From Pseudomonadales bacterium (GTDB lineage: Bacteria; Pseudomonadota; Gammaproteobacteria; Pseudomonadales; Pseudohongiellaceae): a stretch of 33,318 nt of DNA. The notes under the pieces are model-generated. The model saw only the letters and a list, made by a program, of their open reading frames with translations. It was not told where the DNA came from and ran no database searches. This document shows positions 13,706 through 22,768 of the stretch, one piece after another. The stretch is from assembly GCA_022822865.1 (NCBI GenBank), contig JAJDYJ010000101.1, positions 1 to 33,318 on the forward strand. The letters run 5' to 3'. The stretch's first letter is position 1, and the number at the start of each line of letters is the position of its first letter. A program made the translations under genes and the position numbers.

Positions 13706-14518
13706 TCAGTTCGCGGGCTTGACGAACTTCAGCGTCATGCGGTCGCTTTCGCCGATGGCGGTGTACTTCTCCCGGTCCTCATCGCCAAGACGGTATGTCG
13801 GAGGCAAGGTCCAGACTCCCCTGGGATGGACCGTCGGGTCTTTCGGATTCGCATTGACTTCGGAAGACCCCGCGAATTCGAATCCGGCCGCCGCGGCGAT
13901 TTCCTTCACATAGGCCTCGGTGACGTAGCCCGAAGTTTCCATGACGTCCATGCCGGCGTCGGGCAATGCGCGATGTTCCACCACGCCCAGGACGCCGCCG
14001 GGCTTCAGCGCCGCGTAGAACGCCGCGAAGAAATCATGCTCCTGTCCGGCCATGATCCAGTTGTGGACGTTGCGGAAAGTCATCGCCAGATCGGCGCTTT
14101 CCGGTGGTGCGATCGCGACTTCATGGGGCGGCAGCAGATGACGAATCGTTACATGACTGTAAAGTTCCGGGTTGGCGACCATCTTGTCCTCGAAGCCGGC
14201 CAGGCTTCGCGGCTGGAAAGCGGCGGCCGAATTCGGCGAGAAGTGGGCCGCGTAAAACCTTCCCTCGTCGCGCAGATAGGGAGCGATTATCTCGGTGTAC
14301 CAGCCCCCCGCCGGGTGAATCTCGATGACGGTCATATCCGGCTCAAGTCCGAAAAACTCCAGTGTTTCCACCGGATTGCGAAACTCGTTGCGGGCGATGT
14401 TCGCCTCGCCGCGGTGGTCGCCGACGATAATCTCTTCCAGCGTGACCTGCGCCTGCGCGCTCGCACCGAATGCAAGCAGGCTCAACGGAAGCAAGACCAG
14501 ACCAAGACGTTTCAGCAT
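13706..14518 (-). CDS. Exported SAM-methyltransferase-like protein (COG4798 type)
   Basis: A 270-aa protein with a Sec signal peptide (residues 1-23, ending AQA-Q) in front of a class I methyltransferase fold. 'MTVIEIHPAGGWYTEIIAPYL' occupies motif I, with a degenerate Gly motif, followed by 'SADLAMTFRNVHNWI' (motif IV-like) and 'LKPGGVLGVVEHRA' (post-motif). This matches the predicted secreted methyltransferases grouped as COG4798. SAM is not expected in the periplasm, so the activity of these proteins is unclear. GAGGA precedes the ATG. It lies 75 bp downstream of the LDI-like gene on the same strand, with no terminator visible between, so both are probably on one transcript ending at 13617-13650. 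Confidence 0.85.
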   Translation of the reverse strand: MLKRLGLVLLPLSLLAFGASAQAQVTLEEIIVGDHRGEANIARNEFRNPVETLEFFGLEPDMTVIEIHPAGGWYTEIIAPYLRDEGRFYAAHFSPNSAAAFQPRSLAGFEDKMVANPELYSHVTIRHLLPPHEVAIAPPESADLAMTFRNVHNWIMAGQEHDFFAAFYAALKPGGVLGVVEHRALPDAGMDVMETSGYVTEAYVKEIAAAAGFEFAGSSEVNANPKDPTVHPRGVWTLPPTYRLGDEDREKYTAIGESDRMTLKFVKPAN

Positions 14519-14593
14519 TAGTATTTCCTCAATTCAGGAGTGTTGGAAAGTTGAGCCGCGATTCTGCCATGAACCGCGAAGCGAGGCTAGATA

Positions 14594-16363
14594 CTAAGAC
14601 GCCCCCACACAACAGGGACAATTCGCTGAACCACTCAGCATTACCGCCTCCGCGGTCTTCGCGTTCTCTTCGGCGGTCTTGTGCACAATGCTGGCGCCAG
14701 CCGCCGCTGCGGGCGCCGTTTCGGGCCGGACCGCGAACTCCTGGCCGAACCAGCCGGTGTAGATCTGCAGGCGGTGATTGCCGATGTCGCTGCGCACCGA
14801 GATGCTGTTGGCGTCGATGATCTCGACTTCAAGCGCGGCGCCGTCCTGCAGCACGGCGGCCCGTGAGGAATCGGGCAGATTGGAAATGTGGTAACTCGTC
14901 GCCTCGCCGCGGCGCGACGGGTCGGCGGCGTAGGTGGAAACGAAGAGCACGCCGCTTTCCCTGTCGTTCCAGGCCTGGGAAATGCCGAGATTGGGAAAAT
15001 CCACGCCTTCGACCGTGGGCGCGTCGTACTTGTCGAGATGGTTCGCCTGGAAGGCGGTGATCCAGTCGCCTTCGCCGATTTCGTTGACCATCATCTGGGC
15101 GCTTTGCTGACCGCGGGGCCAGGGTTCGTCGAGATTGAACCACCAGCCGAAGCAATCCATGTTGTCGCCGAACCAGCGCGGGTCGTATTGCCGCTCGGCC
15201 GCGGCGGTGAGCCGTTCGATCACGGTGTTGTCGCCGAGCGCCCTGGCCATGATCAGCCCCGCGGAGTTGGCGCCGATCTCCCGGCGCGGGTCGCGCCAGC
15301 CAAGCGATTCGACCAGCGCTTCGTATATCTGCGTGGCAAGTTCCGGCGACTGCGGCAACAGGTGGAACGCGGTGCCCGCTCCGGCGCCGCCCGCTCCCGG
15401 CGCATTGACCTTGAAGTTCTCGAGCGGATCGTAGTACATGGTCATCCATTCGATTTCGTTGTTGTCGTTGATGCCCATGTAATTGTCGCGGCAGAATTCG
15501 ACCCAGTTTTCGAACACTCCGTGAGCGGGACGTCCGCCGAGCCTGTCCGAAAGGTAGATGCCCAGGCCCGCCGCGGAATTGCAGAACGGCCAGATCTTGG
15601 TGTTCTCGCAATGGGGGCCTTCGGGCTGATCGGTATATTGCCGGCGCAGATAGTCCATGATCCTCGGCTGGGTCCATTCGAAATGCTCGTTCTCGTAGCC
15701 CGCCACCAGCCAGGGCCGTTCCCACTTGTCGTCGCCGGAGACGTACTTGTAAATGCTCAGCACCAGGTTCAGCCAGCCACGGAAGAACAGATTGCCCGTG
15801 GCGCCGATCGGGTCGGGGTCGAGCCCCCAGGGTTCGACGCCGTTGGCGGTCCAGCCCGGCGCGTCGTAATTGCCGCGCACGCGTTCCGGCCACTGGTTCG
15901 TCAGACCCGGAGGATAGTTTTGCCGGTCCGGGCTCGGCCCGATGAAGGTGTTCCAGTCGATGGCGGCCCAGAAAGTCGTATGCCGGGTCGCCAACTCGTC
16001 CATGATCCGCGTGTAGACCTCGCGCCAGGCCGGCGTCTGGTCAGCCATCAGCAGCATCGCGTAGCTGGAACTCGACAAGTCGAAGCGGGGATAGCTCAAT
16101 AGCGGCGCCGAGGTGTACTGGTCCCACCAGGGATGCGGTTCTTCGCCCTCGTAACTCCAGTCGTCGGGCGTGGTCGCCTTTTGCCACAGAAAGCGCAGCC
16201 AGCCCCGGGTGCGCTCATTGTGTTCGGGATGCAGCGTGGGGAACTGGCTGTGAGTCGCCAGGCCGGATGGCGCGCTCTCGCAGCCGGCGAGCATCGACGC
16301 GCCGGCCAGGGCGGCCGAACTTTTCAGAAAACTTCTTCTCGAAGCGGAAATCTGCGGCGGCAT
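14594..16363 (-). CDS. Tat-exported lipoprotein of the linalool dehydratase/isomerase (LDI) superfamily
   Basis: A 589-aa protein. The N-terminus has a twin-arginine motif SRRSFLK (8-14) and then a lipobox LAGC (25-28, Cys28), so it should be exported folded and lipid-anchored. The body is Trp/Tyr-rich and helical, as in the (alpha/alpha)6 barrel of LDI. '[23 protein letters not shown]' (192-214) and '[24 protein letters not shown]' (251-274) match the family. The two cysteines, Cys252 and Cys261, keep the nine-residue spacing of the catalytic Cys171/Cys180 pair of Castellaniella LDI. LDI interconverts linalool, geraniol and myrcene; the substrate here is unknown. The C-terminus ends with a Cys-rich 'ANCPCCVG'. 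The exported methyltransferase gene follows 75 bp downstream. Confidence 0.8.
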   Translation of the reverse strand: MPPQISASRRSFLKSSAALAGASMLAGCESAPSGLATHSQFPTLHPEHNERTRGWLRFLWQKATTPDDWSYEGEEPHPWWDQYTSAPLLSYPRFDLSSSSYAMLLMADQTPAWREVYTRIMDELATRHTTFWAAIDWNTFIGPSPDRQNYPPGLTNQWPERVRGNYDAPGWTANGVEPWGLDPDPIGATGNLFFRGWLNLVLSIYKYVSGDDKWERPWLVAGYENEHFEWTQPRIMDYLRRQYTDQPEGPHCENTKIWPFCNSAAGLGIYLSDRLGGRPAHGVFENWVEFCRDNYMGINDNNEIEWMTMYYDPLENFKVNAPGAGGAGAGTAFHLLPQSPELATQIYEALVESLGWRDPRREIGANSAGLIMARALGDNTVIERLTAAAERQYDPRWFGDNMDCFGWWFNLDEPWPRGQQSAQMMVNEIGEGDWITAFQANHLDKYDAPTVEGVDFPNLGISQAWNDRESGVLFVSTYAADPSRRGEATSYHISNLPDSSRAAVLQDGAALEVEIIDANSISVRSDIGNHRLQIYTGWFGQEFAVRPETAPAAAAGASIVHKTAEENAKTAEAVMLSGSANCPCCVGAS

Positions 16364-16498
16364 GGCGGTTCCGTTATTCCCTGTTCCCTGCCCGGAAAGT
16401 TAGCGCAAACCGATGCTCGCCACAATGACGCGAGGATTGAGTGCTACACTGGCGCGCCAACATGGGACACCCATCGGCAAAGACGGCGCCTCGCGAAC

Positions 16499-18811
16499 AT
16501 GACGGACACGCAGCACGGCAACGAGCTTGAACGGCGACTTCGGGCCGCGGAGGACGAGAAAGAGGGCCGCTATGACAAGCGCACCGAACATCTCGACGAG
16601 ACCGGCCGAGCCATCTTCATCAACCGGCTGATCCTCGAAGACTCGCCTTATCTTCTGCAGCACGCCCATAACCCGGTGAACTGGTACGCCTGGGGCGAGT
16701 TGCCTTTCGAAGTCGCGAAAGCCGAGAACAAGCCGGTGTTTCTTTCCATCGGCTATTCGACCTGCCATTGGTGTCATGTGATGGAAGTCGAGAGCTTCGA
16801 CAACGTGGAAGTCGCCAAGGTTCTGAACCAACATTTCATTTCCGTGAAGATGGACCGGGAGCAATATCCCGACATCGACGAGGTATACATGACCGGCGTG
16901 CAATGCATGTCCGGTCACGGCGGCTGGCCGATGTCGAATTTCCTTCTGGCCGACGGGCGGCCGTTCTTCGGCGCGACCTATTTTCCGCCCGGTCAGTTCA
17001 TCGCCTTGCTGAATCAGGTCCACGACGTCTTCACCGACCGCTACGACGAAATCGAACGCAGCGCCGACAGCCTGCATCGCTCGATCCAACTCATTCTTGC
17101 CGAACGCAAGAAGCCGTTGCCGCTGGCGGAGGATTTACCGGAAAAGACCTTGCAGGCGCTCTACCAGCGCGAAGACGAAGCGCTCGGCGGCCTCGCCGGC
17201 GCCCCCAAGTTTCCCCAGGAACCCCTGTTGCTGCTTGCGCTGGACCAGGCCCGGCGCGCGGAAGACCGGCGCGCCTACCGTTTCGCCGAGCGCAGCCTGC
17301 GCCATATGGCCATGGGCGGAATTTACGACCATGCAGGCGGCGGATTTCATCGCTATAGCGTCGATGCGCAATGGCTCGTGCCGCATTTCGAGAAGATGCT
17401 CTACAACCAATCCCAGCTCGCGCCGGCCTATCTGCAAGCCTGGCAACTCGACGGCAATCCCTTCTTCCGGCGCGTGGTCGAACAGACGCTGGACTATGTG
17501 GTGCGCGAAATGCAATCGCCCGAAGGCGGCTTCTATTCGGCGACCGACGCCGACAGCGAAGGCCGCGAAGGCGTGTTCTTCGTCTGGAGCATGGAAGAAC
17601 TCGAGGAATTGCTCGACGAGGCGGAACTCGAATTGCTGATTCGCCATTACGGAGTCAGCGCGGCAGGCAATTTCGAGGGCGCCAATATTCTTCATCTGAG
17701 CGAGCCCTTTCCGGCAGGCGAGGCCGGTGTGGCGCTCGACGACATCCTGTTGCGTTTGCGGCAAGTGCGCGAAAAGCGCGAGCCGCCGCTGCGGGACGAC
17801 AAGGTCATCGCGGGCTGGGCCGGCGCGATGATTTCCGCTCTATGTCAGGCTGCCTGGGCATTGGACCGTTTCGACTGGCTCGATGCCGCCGAACGCGCCG
17901 CGACGCATCTGTGCGACAGCAATATCGATGCCGACGGCGGGCTCAAGCGCATCTGGCTGCATGGCTCCTCGTCCATCGGCGGCCAACTCGAAGACTATGC
18001 GAATCTGGCCCTGGCCCTGCTGCAACTTTCCGACGTCACCGGCAAGCAGGAGTATCTGCTCCGGTCCTGCGGCCTGATGCAACAGGCGCTGGCGCGATTC
18101 TTCGACGATGAACAAGACAGTTTCTATCTCGCCCCGGAAAACACGCCGGGGCCGCAATTGATCCGCTCGCGCAACGCTACCGACGGCGCCCAGGTCTCGC
18201 CGGTCGCGGTGGCGCTCGAATGCATGATCGGCCTCAACCGCCGCGCCGCCTTGCTGCCGGAAGCCGACGCCGCGGAGTTCAGCGGCGAGCGCATAACAGC
18301 CTGCATTCGCGAACTCGCGGCGGCGATAAACGCCAATCCCGTGGGACACCCATCCCTGCTGCGGGTGATCAGAGCCTGGCAATCTGGCGAAATCGAACCG
18401 ATGCAAACAGCAGGGGAGGGCCGCGCGCGGGTGCTGGCGCGCAGATCGGTCGAAAACGGAAACCACGAGGCCGTAATCCGGCTGCTGATCGCCCCGGCCT
18501 GGCATGTCACCGCGCCGGATCAGGCAGGCGGCGAATTCGCGCCACTGTCCCTGTCGCTCGACGAAAACGAGGCAAACTGGCGTCTCGGCGAGATGCGGAT
18601 ATCGGGCGAGCGGGGCCGACTTGCCACTCCGGGTGGCGAAAGCGTCGAAATCCTGCGAGGCGAAGTGGAACTTCGTGTTGCCTTGCCCAAGGTTCAATCC
18701 GCCGGAAGCGGCAAGGACGAATTCGCCGCTAGCACCGGCCTGCGCCTGCAGGTGCAGTTATGCGACGAGCGTTCCTGCTTGCTGCCTGAAACCCGGCGCT
18801 TCAGACTCTAG
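16499..18811 (+). CDS. Thioredoxin-domain protein of the YyaL/SPATA20 (DUF255) family
   Basis: A 770-aa protein. The N-terminal DUF255 thioredoxin-like domain contains '[16 protein letters not shown]' (52-67) and '[16 protein letters not shown]' (85-100) with the CxxC-type pair Cys89/Cys92, then '[16 protein letters not shown]' and '[12 protein letters not shown]'. A six-hairpin glycosidase-like helical region follows ('GAPKFPQ', '[27 protein letters not shown]', '[10 protein letters not shown]'). The enzymatic role is not established. There is no signal peptide, so it is cytoplasmic. The frame is open 122 codons upstream, but family similarity begins near residue 40, so I take the ATG at 16499. 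The C-terminal 100 residues look like an added beta domain. Its stop overlaps the convergent hydrolase stop in CTAG. Confidence 0.92.
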   Translation: MTDTQHGNELERRLRAAEDEKEGRYDKRTEHLDETGRAIFINRLILEDSPYLLQHAHNPVNWYAWGELPFEVAKAENKPVFLSIGYSTCHWCHVMEVESFDNVEVAKVLNQHFISVKMDREQYPDIDEVYMTGVQCMSGHGGWPMSNFLLADGRPFFGATYFPPGQFIALLNQVHDVFTDRYDEIERSADSLHRSIQLILAERKKPLPLAEDLPEKTLQALYQREDEALGGLAGAPKFPQEPLLLLALDQARRAEDRRAYRFAERSLRHMAMGGIYDHAGGGFHRYSVDAQWLVPHFEKMLYNQSQLAPAYLQAWQLDGNPFFRRVVEQTLDYVVREMQSPEGGFYSATDADSEGREGVFFVWSMEELEELLDEAELELLIRHYGVSAAGNFEGANILHLSEPFPAGEAGVALDDILLRLRQVREKREPPLRDDKVIAGWAGAMISALCQAAWALDRFDWLDAAERAATHLCDSNIDADGGLKRIWLHGSSSIGGQLEDYANLALALLQLSDVTGKQEYLLRSCGLMQQALARFFDDEQDSFYLAPENTPGPQLIRSRNATDGAQVSPVAVALECMIGLNRRAALLPEADAAEFSGERITACIRELAAAINANPVGHPSLLRVIRAWQSGEIEPMQTAGEGRARVLARRSVENGNHEAVIRLLIAPAWHVTAPDQAGGEFAPLSLSLDENEANWRLGEMRISGERGRLATPGGESVEILRGEVELRVALPKVQSAGSGKDEFAASTGLRLQVQLCDERSCLLPETRRFRL

Positions 18812-19959
18812 CGACCCGCTTCGAAGGAAGTTTCCGCGAAATCCGCAGGCAAATGCAGCGACAATTGCTCCCAGGCCTGTTGCCGGCGCGCGGCGTCTTC
18901 GGCGAAAACCGACTCGAAGAAACTCGACAGGGCAATCAGCGTGATCATGATTTGCCGGCCGGGATGAATAGCCTCTGGCGGTGGCATGTCGCCGCAGATT
19001 TCGGGGCTGGGCAGCGCCGTATCGACGCCTTCGTCCGGACCGCCGAACAGGCCGTAATCGACGCTCGATTGATCGTCAAGTACGCCAAGAACCGCGTTGC
19101 AGGCGATGCCGTCGGGGTTGTCCATGAAGCGGAAGGCCGGATCGGCGACGCCGCTGAAGCCCAAATGCGAACCGCCGTCGATCACGAGCAGGCTGCCGCG
19201 GGGTGCGCGCTCAGGCATCGTCGCGCCGTTGCCGGCGTATTCGATCAGGGCGTCCGCCGTGCCGGCTATCGAAAGCAATTGCGCGTCGCTGTTGCCGAAA
19301 AACCGCGTCGTGAATCCGGTGGACGGGCCGGCAATCGCCGCCGTGGCGCGAATGCGCGGGTCGCGCCAGCGTGGATGGTATGTGGTCAGGTAGCTCGTGA
19401 GTCCGCCAAGAGAGTAACCGCTCAGACCGATCCGGTTCGGGTCGGCCTCGGCGGCGAAGGGACGCTCATCTTCAGGCCAGGCCAGCAAGGAGTCGATCAG
19501 AAAGCTGATGTCCGCCGGCTGGTTCACGACATCGAGAGCGTTTGCGCCGCCTTCGGTGCTGCCTGAAGTCAGCGGATAGTCGGGCGCAGCGACGATATAG
19601 CCGAGGCCGGCAAGATGCGCGGCCGCATATTCGAGTTCGGTTCTGTTGGAGAGGATGCCGTGACTGTGAATGATCAACGGCAGGCGTCCGTCCACGTCTC
19701 GCGGATACCAGACCGTCAGCGGAAAAGTCCGCTCGGGCTTGCCGGGCACACCGCGATTTTCATTCGTGGGCCGGCTTTCGTCGACGAAAATCACATCGGT
19801 TTGACCGACGAGGTGTTCGCGGCTGTCGAGCCAGACGCGGCTCGCCGTGCCTTCCGCCGGCCTTTCCGGTGAGGTGAGAACAAACACCGCGCCACCGGCC
19901 GTCACCAGCACGACCAGCAAGGCCACAAAACCGATACCGATGATCTTCAACCATCTCAT
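18808..19959 (-). CDS. Membrane-anchored alpha/beta hydrolase (PAF-acetylhydrolase/dienelactone-hydrolase-like)
   Basis: A 383-aa protein with an uncleaved-looking N-terminal helix ('[23 protein letters not shown]', about 6-28) that would anchor a periplasmic catalytic domain. '[37 protein letters not shown]' (93-129) carries the HSHG oxyanion loop, '[12 protein letters not shown]' (175-186) the nucleophile Ser183, and '[12 protein letters not shown]' probably the catalytic His. Five other Cys may form disulfides. The layout resembles platelet-activating-factor acetylhydrolase-type lipases; the substrate is unknown. Its ATG overlaps the cobB stop by four bases (ATGA) and GGAG lies upstream, so it is translated with cobB. 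Confidence 0.86.
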   Translation of the reverse strand: MRWLKIIGIGFVALLVVLVTAGGAVFVLTSPERPAEGTASRVWLDSREHLVGQTDVIFVDESRPTNENRGVPGKPERTFPLTVWYPRDVDGRLPLIIHSHGILSNRTELEYAAAHLAGLGYIVAAPDYPLTSGSTEGGANALDVVNQPADISFLIDSLLAWPEDERPFAAEADPNRIGLSGYSLGGLTSYLTTYHPRWRDPRIRATAAIAGPSTGFTTRFFGNSDAQLLSIAGTADALIEYAGNGATMPERAPRGSLLVIDGGSHLGFSGVADPAFRFMDNPDGIACNAVLGVLDDQSSVDYGLFGGPDEGVDTALPSPEICGDMPPPEAIHPGRQIMITLIALSSFFESVFAEDAARRQQAWEQLSLHLPADFAETSFEAGR

Positions 19960-20690
19960 GACGATACTCCGTTAGCGAAAAACTCCGGTACGACTTCGGT
20001 GGCCGGGCCGTAGACGCCCCGGTCGAAACTGCCGCCCGTGCGTTCGAGGTTCAATTCCACGGTCTGCGCACCGCCTGCCCTGGCCGCCTGGTAGAAACCG
20101 GCGGCGGGGTAGACGTTGCCCGAAGTGCCGATGGAGACGAACAGGTCGCAGGAGGCGAGGGCGTTGAATATCTCGTCCATGTGAAAAGGCATTTCGCCGA
20201 ACCAGACGACGTGCGGGCGCAGCCCGCCCGGACGGCCGCAGCAGGAACATTCGGATTCCGGAAAGACGTCTTCGCGATTCTCGAACACCCGCTCTGAATA
20301 TTCGCAGCGAATCTTCAGCATCTCGCCGTGCATGTGCCGCAGATTGCGGCTGCCGGCGCGCTCGTGCAGATTGTCTATGTTCTGGGTGACGAGCAGGAAT
20401 TCGCCGGCGAAGTCCCGCTCGAAATCGGCCAGCGCGATATGCGCCGCGTTAGGCCCGATTTCCGGCTTTTGCAACAGCCGCCGCCGTTCGTTGTAGAAAT
20501 TATGCACGAGATGCGGATCGCGGGCGTAACCGATCGGCGACGCCACGTCTTCGACCCGATGTTCCTCCCACAAGCCTTCGGCGGCGCGGAAAGTGCGAAT
20601 GCCCGATTCGGCGGAAACGCCGGCGCCGGTAAGTACGACAATGGAACGGGGACCGGAATGCCTGGTCGATGTCACGAGAGTTGACTTCAT
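19956..20690 (-). CDS. cobB: NAD-dependent protein deacylase (sirtuin, CobB type)
   Basis: A 244-aa sirtuin. '[18 protein letters not shown]' (18-35) binds NAD, '[11 protein letters not shown]' (103-113) follows, and the catalytic His121 lies in 'HMHGE'. 'FYNERRR' (65-71) holds the Tyr-xx-Arg pair of class III sirtuins that favour succinyl and malonyl groups. The zinc region shows C-x-x-S first, then CSCC (148-151), as in Escherichia coli CobB, where one pair is also degenerate. '[11 protein letters not shown]' and '[13 protein letters not shown]' match CobB closely. Two starts are possible, 20690 or 20717; I prefer 20690, which lies nearer the family N-terminus and inside a 13-bp repeat. It overlaps the downstream hydrolase gene. 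Confidence 0.92.
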   Translation of the reverse strand: MKSTLVTSTRHSGPRSIVVLTGAGVSAESGIRTFRAAEGLWEEHRVEDVASPIGYARDPHLVHNFYNERRRLLQKPEIGPNAAHIALADFERDFAGEFLLVTQNIDNLHERAGSRNLRHMHGEMLKIRCEYSERVFENREDVFPESECSCCGRPGGLRPHVVWFGEMPFHMDEIFNALASCDLFVSIGTSGNVYPAAGFYQAARAGGAQTVELNLERTGGSFDRGVYGPATEVVPEFFANGVSS

Positions 20691-20706
20691 GGTGTTGACT
20701 TCATGG
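20680..20706. repeat. 13-bp tandem duplication over the cobB start
   Basis: GTTGACTTCATGG occurs at 20680-20692 and 20694-20706, a perfect direct duplication with a 14-bp period. On the minus strand each copy supplies an ATGAAGTCAAC. The downstream copy is the cobB start chosen here; the upstream ATG (20704) opens a five-codon frame whose TGA overlaps that start. Confidence 0.75.
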
Positions 20707-20730
20707 GCGTGAATCATACCTGCTTGCCGG

Positions 20731-20736
20731 TATAAT
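20731..20736 (+). promoter_or_regulatory. Possible -10 box of the bcp promoter
   Basis: A consensus TATAAT lies 30 bp upstream of the bcp ATG, between divergent cobB and bcp. The -35 region at 17-bp spacing (CGTGAA) is poor, so activity would depend on other contacts or a regulator. Confidence 0.4.
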
Positions 20737-20766
20737 GCAGCACATTTTCAAACAGGACGAACCCCT

Positions 20767-21240
20767 ATGACCACATTGCAAAAGGGCGATCCGGCGCCCG
20801 CTTTCAGCCTGTCGGATCAGGAAGGAAACACCGTCAGCCTGGTGGATTTCGCCGGCAAGTCGCGTGTGGTGCTTTATTTCTATCCCAAGGCGATGACGCC
20901 GGGTTGCACGGTGCAGGCCCAGGGGCTGCGCGATTCGAGCGAGGGACTCGCGGCGCGCGACGCCGTCGCCCTCGGCGTGAGCCCGGATCCCGTCAAGCGG
21001 CTGAAGAAGTTCGAAGAGAAGGAAGAACTGAACTTCACCTTGTTGGCGGATGAGGACCACTCCGTCGCGGAGGCCTATGGCGTCTGGGGCCTGAAGAAAT
21101 TCATGGGCAGGGAGTATATGGGCGTGATGCGCGTGACCTTCGTCATCGACAAGGACGGAAGCATCGCCCATGTCATGGACAAGGTGAAGACCAAGACCCA
21201 TCACGATGACGTTCTCGAGGTGCTCGACTCTCTCGGCTGA
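20767..21240 (+). CDS. bcp: Peroxiredoxin of the Bcp/PrxQ family
   Basis: A 157-aa thiol peroxidase that reduces hydroperoxides in the cytoplasm using thioredoxin. 'VLYFYPKAMTPGCTVQAQGLRD' (35-56) carries the peroxidatic Cys47 in TPGCT. In E. coli Bcp a second, resolving Cys lies five residues later (GCTVQACGLRD); here that position is Gln52, and no other Cys is present, so this is a 1-Cys form. 'GVSPDPVKRLKKFEEKEELNFTLLADED' and 'RVTFVIDKDG' are typical. AGGA precedes the ATG. It leads a plus-strand run with the esterase, pdxJ and MFS genes. Confidence 0.93.
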   Translation: MTTLQKGDPAPAFSLSDQEGNTVSLVDFAGKSRVVLYFYPKAMTPGCTVQAQGLRDSSEGLAARDAVALGVSPDPVKRLKKFEEKEELNFTLLADEDHSVAEAYGVWGLKKFMGREYMGVMRVTFVIDKDGSIAHVMDKVKTKTHHDDVLEVLDSLG

Positions 21241-21243
21241 GCG

Positions 21244-22047
21244 ATGCTGCTGCACCACCGCAAGTATTCGGGAGACGGCGAACCGCTGTTGATTCTGCAC
21301 GGACTGTTCGGCAGCCAGGCCAACTGGGGCTGGCATGCGCGTCATCTGGCCGAACGCTTCGCCGTCTACGGCCTCGATCTGCGCAACCATGGCGCTTCGC
21401 CGCACGACGACCACATGAGCTATGCGGCCATGGCCGCGGACGTGATCGAGTGGCTGGATTTCCAGGGCATGGAAAGCTGCCATTTGCTCGGCCATTCCAT
21501 GGGCGGCAAGGTGGCGATGCAACTGGCCTTCGCCGAGCCGGAAAGGGTCGGCAAACTCGTGGTGGCGGACATCGCTCCGGTGGACTACACCGTGGCGGCG
21601 GTGAAGTCGCGGCATCCCGCGCTTGCCGCGATGCAGGAAGTGCCGGTGCAGCAGATGCACAGCCGCGCCGAGGCGGATGAATACCTGCGCGACAGCATTC
21701 CCGAGAAGCAGGTGCGGTCGTTTCTGCTGACCAATCTGGAACGGTTGCCGCAAGGCGGCTATCGCTGGCGCCTGAACCTGGCGGCCATCGAAGCCAATCT
21801 GGCGTCCTTGTCGAGCGCTCCCGAAGCGCCGGAACCGTATCCCGGCCCCGCGCTGTTCCTGTTCGGCGAAAAATCCGCTTACCTGCAATTCGATCACCAA
21901 CTGGAAATCCGCCGCCTGTTTCCGGCAGCCAAGATACAATTGTTGCCGGACGCGGGACATTGGCTGAACGTCGAGCAGCCGCAAGCGTCGCTCGAGGCAA
22001 TCGAAAAATTTCTTGCGAAAGACGGGCAAGACCATGACCAGGCTTAG
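21244..22047 (+). CDS. Alpha/beta hydrolase, YbfF-like esterase
   Basis: A 267-aa cytoplasmic esterase. 'LLILHGLFGSQANWGWHARHLAERFAVYGLDLRNHGASPH' (15-54) carries the HGLFG oxyanion loop and the 'DLRNHG' motif of the YbfF group, 'HLLGHSMGGKVAMQLA' (80-95) holds the nucleophile Ser85, and 'LLPDAGHWLNVEQP' near the end holds the catalytic His. YbfF cleaves short acyl esters and acyl-CoA in vitro. It starts 3 bp after the bcp stop and overlaps pdxJ by 14 nt, so all three are co-translated from one message. Confidence 0.9.
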   Translation: MLLHHRKYSGDGEPLLILHGLFGSQANWGWHARHLAERFAVYGLDLRNHGASPHDDHMSYAAMAADVIEWLDFQGMESCHLLGHSMGGKVAMQLAFAEPERVGKLVVADIAPVDYTVAAVKSRHPALAAMQEVPVQQMHSRAEADEYLRDSIPEKQVRSFLLTNLERLPQGGYRWRLNLAAIEANLASLSSAPEAPEPYPGPALFLFGEKSAYLQFDHQLEIRRLFPAAKIQLLPDAGHWLNVEQPQASLEAIEKFLAKDGQDHDQA

Positions 22048-22768
22048 CGTAAACGTGAACAAGATCGCCCTGCTGCGCAATTCGCGCGGGAGGGACTATC
22101 CGGGCGTGACGGATTTCGCCCGCCGCGTGATCGGCCTCGGCGTGCGCGGCGTCACCGTGCATCCGCGCCCCGACGAGCGCCACATCCGCCGCAGCGACGT
22201 TCACGAATTGCGCGCGATGCTGGCGGACTTTCCCGAGGTCGAATTCAATATCGAAGGCTATCCTTCCCCCGACTTTCTCGCGCTGGTGGAGCAGGCAAAA
22301 CCGGACCAATGCACGCTCGTGCCCGATGCGCCCGAACAGATCACCTCCGATCATGGCTGGGACATCCCCGCCAACCTGGCGCTGCTGCGGCAAGTCACCT
22401 CGCGGCTGCGCGAAGCCGGCATACGCAGCAGCCTGTTTCTCGACCCTTCGGTCGCCATGGCCGAACACGCCCCGGCCGCCGGCTGCGACCGCGTCGAACT
22501 CTACACCGAGGAATACGCCCAGACCTTCGGCGGACCGGAAGAAGAGGAAACGCTCGAACGCTATCGCGCGGCGGCCGCCCGGGCCACGGATCTCGGCATC
22601 GGCGTCAACGCCGGCCACGACCTGAACCTCGACAACCTCTCCCGTTTCCTCGAAATCGAAAACGTCTTCGAAGTCTCCATCGGCCACGCCCTTATAGTCG
22701 AATGTCTCGAACACGGCGTGGAACGGGTAATCTCCCGCTACCTCGCCATCTGCGAAGGCCGCGCATGA
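22034..22768 (+). CDS. pdxJ: Pyridoxine 5'-phosphate synthase
   Basis: A 244-aa TIM-barrel enzyme that condenses 1-deoxyxylulose 5-phosphate with 3-amino-2-oxopropyl phosphate in de novo vitamin B6 synthesis. 'LSVNVNKIALLRNSRG' (4-19), 'VTVHPRPDERHIRRSDV' (phosphate and active-site His), 'FNIEGYPSPDFL', 'CTLVPDAPEQITSDHGWD', 'VELYTEEYA', 'NAGHDLNLDNL' and 'EVSIGHALI' are all diagnostic. The ATG at 22034 is used rather than an upstream in-frame codon because the family starts 'M-x-x-LSVNVNKIA'. It overlaps the esterase gene by 14 nt and the MFS gene by 4 (ATGA). pdxH, the last step of the pathway, lies about 6 kb downstream. Confidence 0.97.
   Translation: MTRLSVNVNKIALLRNSRGRDYPGVTDFARRVIGLGVRGVTVHPRPDERHIRRSDVHELRAMLADFPEVEFNIEGYPSPDFLALVEQAKPDQCTLVPDAPEQITSDHGWDIPANLALLRQVTSRLREAGIRSSLFLDPSVAMAEHAPAAGCDRVELYTEEYAQTFGGPEEEETLERYRAAAARATDLGIGVNAGHDLNLDNLSRFLEIENVFEVSIGHALIVECLEHGVERVISRYLAICEGRA

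Noticed and set aside
14888..16102. A 404-codon open frame antisense to the LDI-like gene
   Set aside because: It has no recognisable family or ribosome-binding site, whereas the minus strand shows Tat, lipobox and family motifs.
16133..16498. An N-terminal extension of the YyaL-type protein
   Set aside because: The 122 extra codons are antisense to the start of the LDI-like gene and carry no family similarity.
20701..22080. A 459-codon open frame antisense to bcp, the esterase and pdxJ
   Set aside because: It spans three unmistakable genes on the other strand and its translation shows no domain.
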